Shown in pieces: positions 63,841 to 64,000 of a stretch of DNA of 64,000 nt (positions are counted from its first letter, which is position 1; every line of letters starts with the position of its first letter). Source of the stretch: Candidatus Tenderia electrophaga (GTDB lineage: Bacteria > Pseudomonadota > Gammaproteobacteria > Tenderiales > Tenderiaceae); assembly GCA_001447805.1 (NCBI GenBank), contig CP013099.1, positions 2,303,181 to 2,367,180 of the forward strand. Direction: 5' to 3'. The notes below the pieces were generated by a model, which was given only the letters and a program-made list of their open reading frames with translations, searched no databases and was not told the origin of the DNA. The position numbers and the translations under genes were made by a program.

Positions 63841-63938
63841 CCTGAAGTGGCTGAGAAAAACCCCCGATAGAGTCGATATACTCTCCTACCCCATAGCGCT
63901 ATATTTATCCCTATATTCTCGCGCCAACGAGGCTTAAC

Positions 63939-64000
63939 TTAGCGCCATTCGCTCCAGACCCGATTGATTTCTATCTCCTGCTCCACGGTGATGACATGCT
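63939..64000 (-). CDS. 3' end of a reverse-strand gene cut by the window edge
   Basis: The reverse frame ending at TAA (63939-63941) is open to the edge and reads HVITVEQEIEINRVWSEWR. Too short to identify; convergent with the mrp operon. Confidence 0.3.
   Translation of the reverse strand, partial: HVITVEQEIEINRVWSEWR

Overview
The window is GC-rich and gene-dense. It looks like chromosome of a free-living Gammaproteobacterium. Gene content such as YoaA, CpdA, TsaB, TadA, endonuclease V, a TIGR04211-type SH3 protein and gammaproteobacterial Pst/PhoU arrangements suggests this. A CbbR-like LysR gene and a large Mrp antiporter would fit an environmental, possibly sulfur-oxidising or autotrophic lineage, but that is inference. 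No rRNA, tRNA or CRISPR was seen.

Region 1 (1-14,700) handles phosphate and potassium. A first high-affinity phosphate operon, pstS(partial)-pstC-pstA-pstB-phoU, ends at a clear terminator. A small membrane protein, a two-RCK potassium channel and endonuclease V follow. A second phosphate operon (9,144-14,674) has its own near-ideal Pho box, oversized PstC and PstA permeases, PstB and PhoU, but no pstS.

Region 2 (14,700-23,450) is mostly housekeeping: a cluster of short palindromic/MITE-like repeats, cpdA-tsaB, the YoaA helicase, a kinase-like fusion ATPase, a CPA2 cation/proton antiporter and tadA.

Region 3 (23,450-33,900) is accessory and regulatory: a P-type ATPase scar, an lmo0937-type micro-membrane protein, DUF4398 and OmpA lipoproteins, a LysR regulator, small DUF2892 and DUF3185 membrane proteins, a response-regulator diguanylate cyclase, a Crp/Fnr regulator, and a PAS protein followed by a CheB-CheR-PAS fusion. 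Region 4 (33,987-42,629) is a single 2,880-residue cyclic beta-1,2-glucan synthetase.

Region 5 (42,630-56,500) is an island of small envelope and stress genes: duplicated outer-membrane barrel genes, CsbD, DUF3185, AI-2E family, YqjE/YqjD/YqjK-like proteins, an acidic lipoprotein, a second Crp/Fnr regulator, an ABC-2 exporter, a 21-residue membrane peptide, DUF3309, duplicated PRC-barrel genes (one frameshifted) and a matrixin-like metalloprotease. It holds many scars: PRC and GGDEF fragments, a truncated EEP nuclease, a degenerate IS91-family transposase beside both barrel copies, and an internally deleted IS3-family element. I read it as an envelope/osmotic stress island built by duplication and IS activity.

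Region 6 (56,502-63,840) is a ten-gene Mrp-type cation/proton antiporter operon with three ND5/MrpD-like subunits. Its mnhG apparently starts at a rare AUU codon. The last 62 bases carry the 3' end of a reverse-strand gene.
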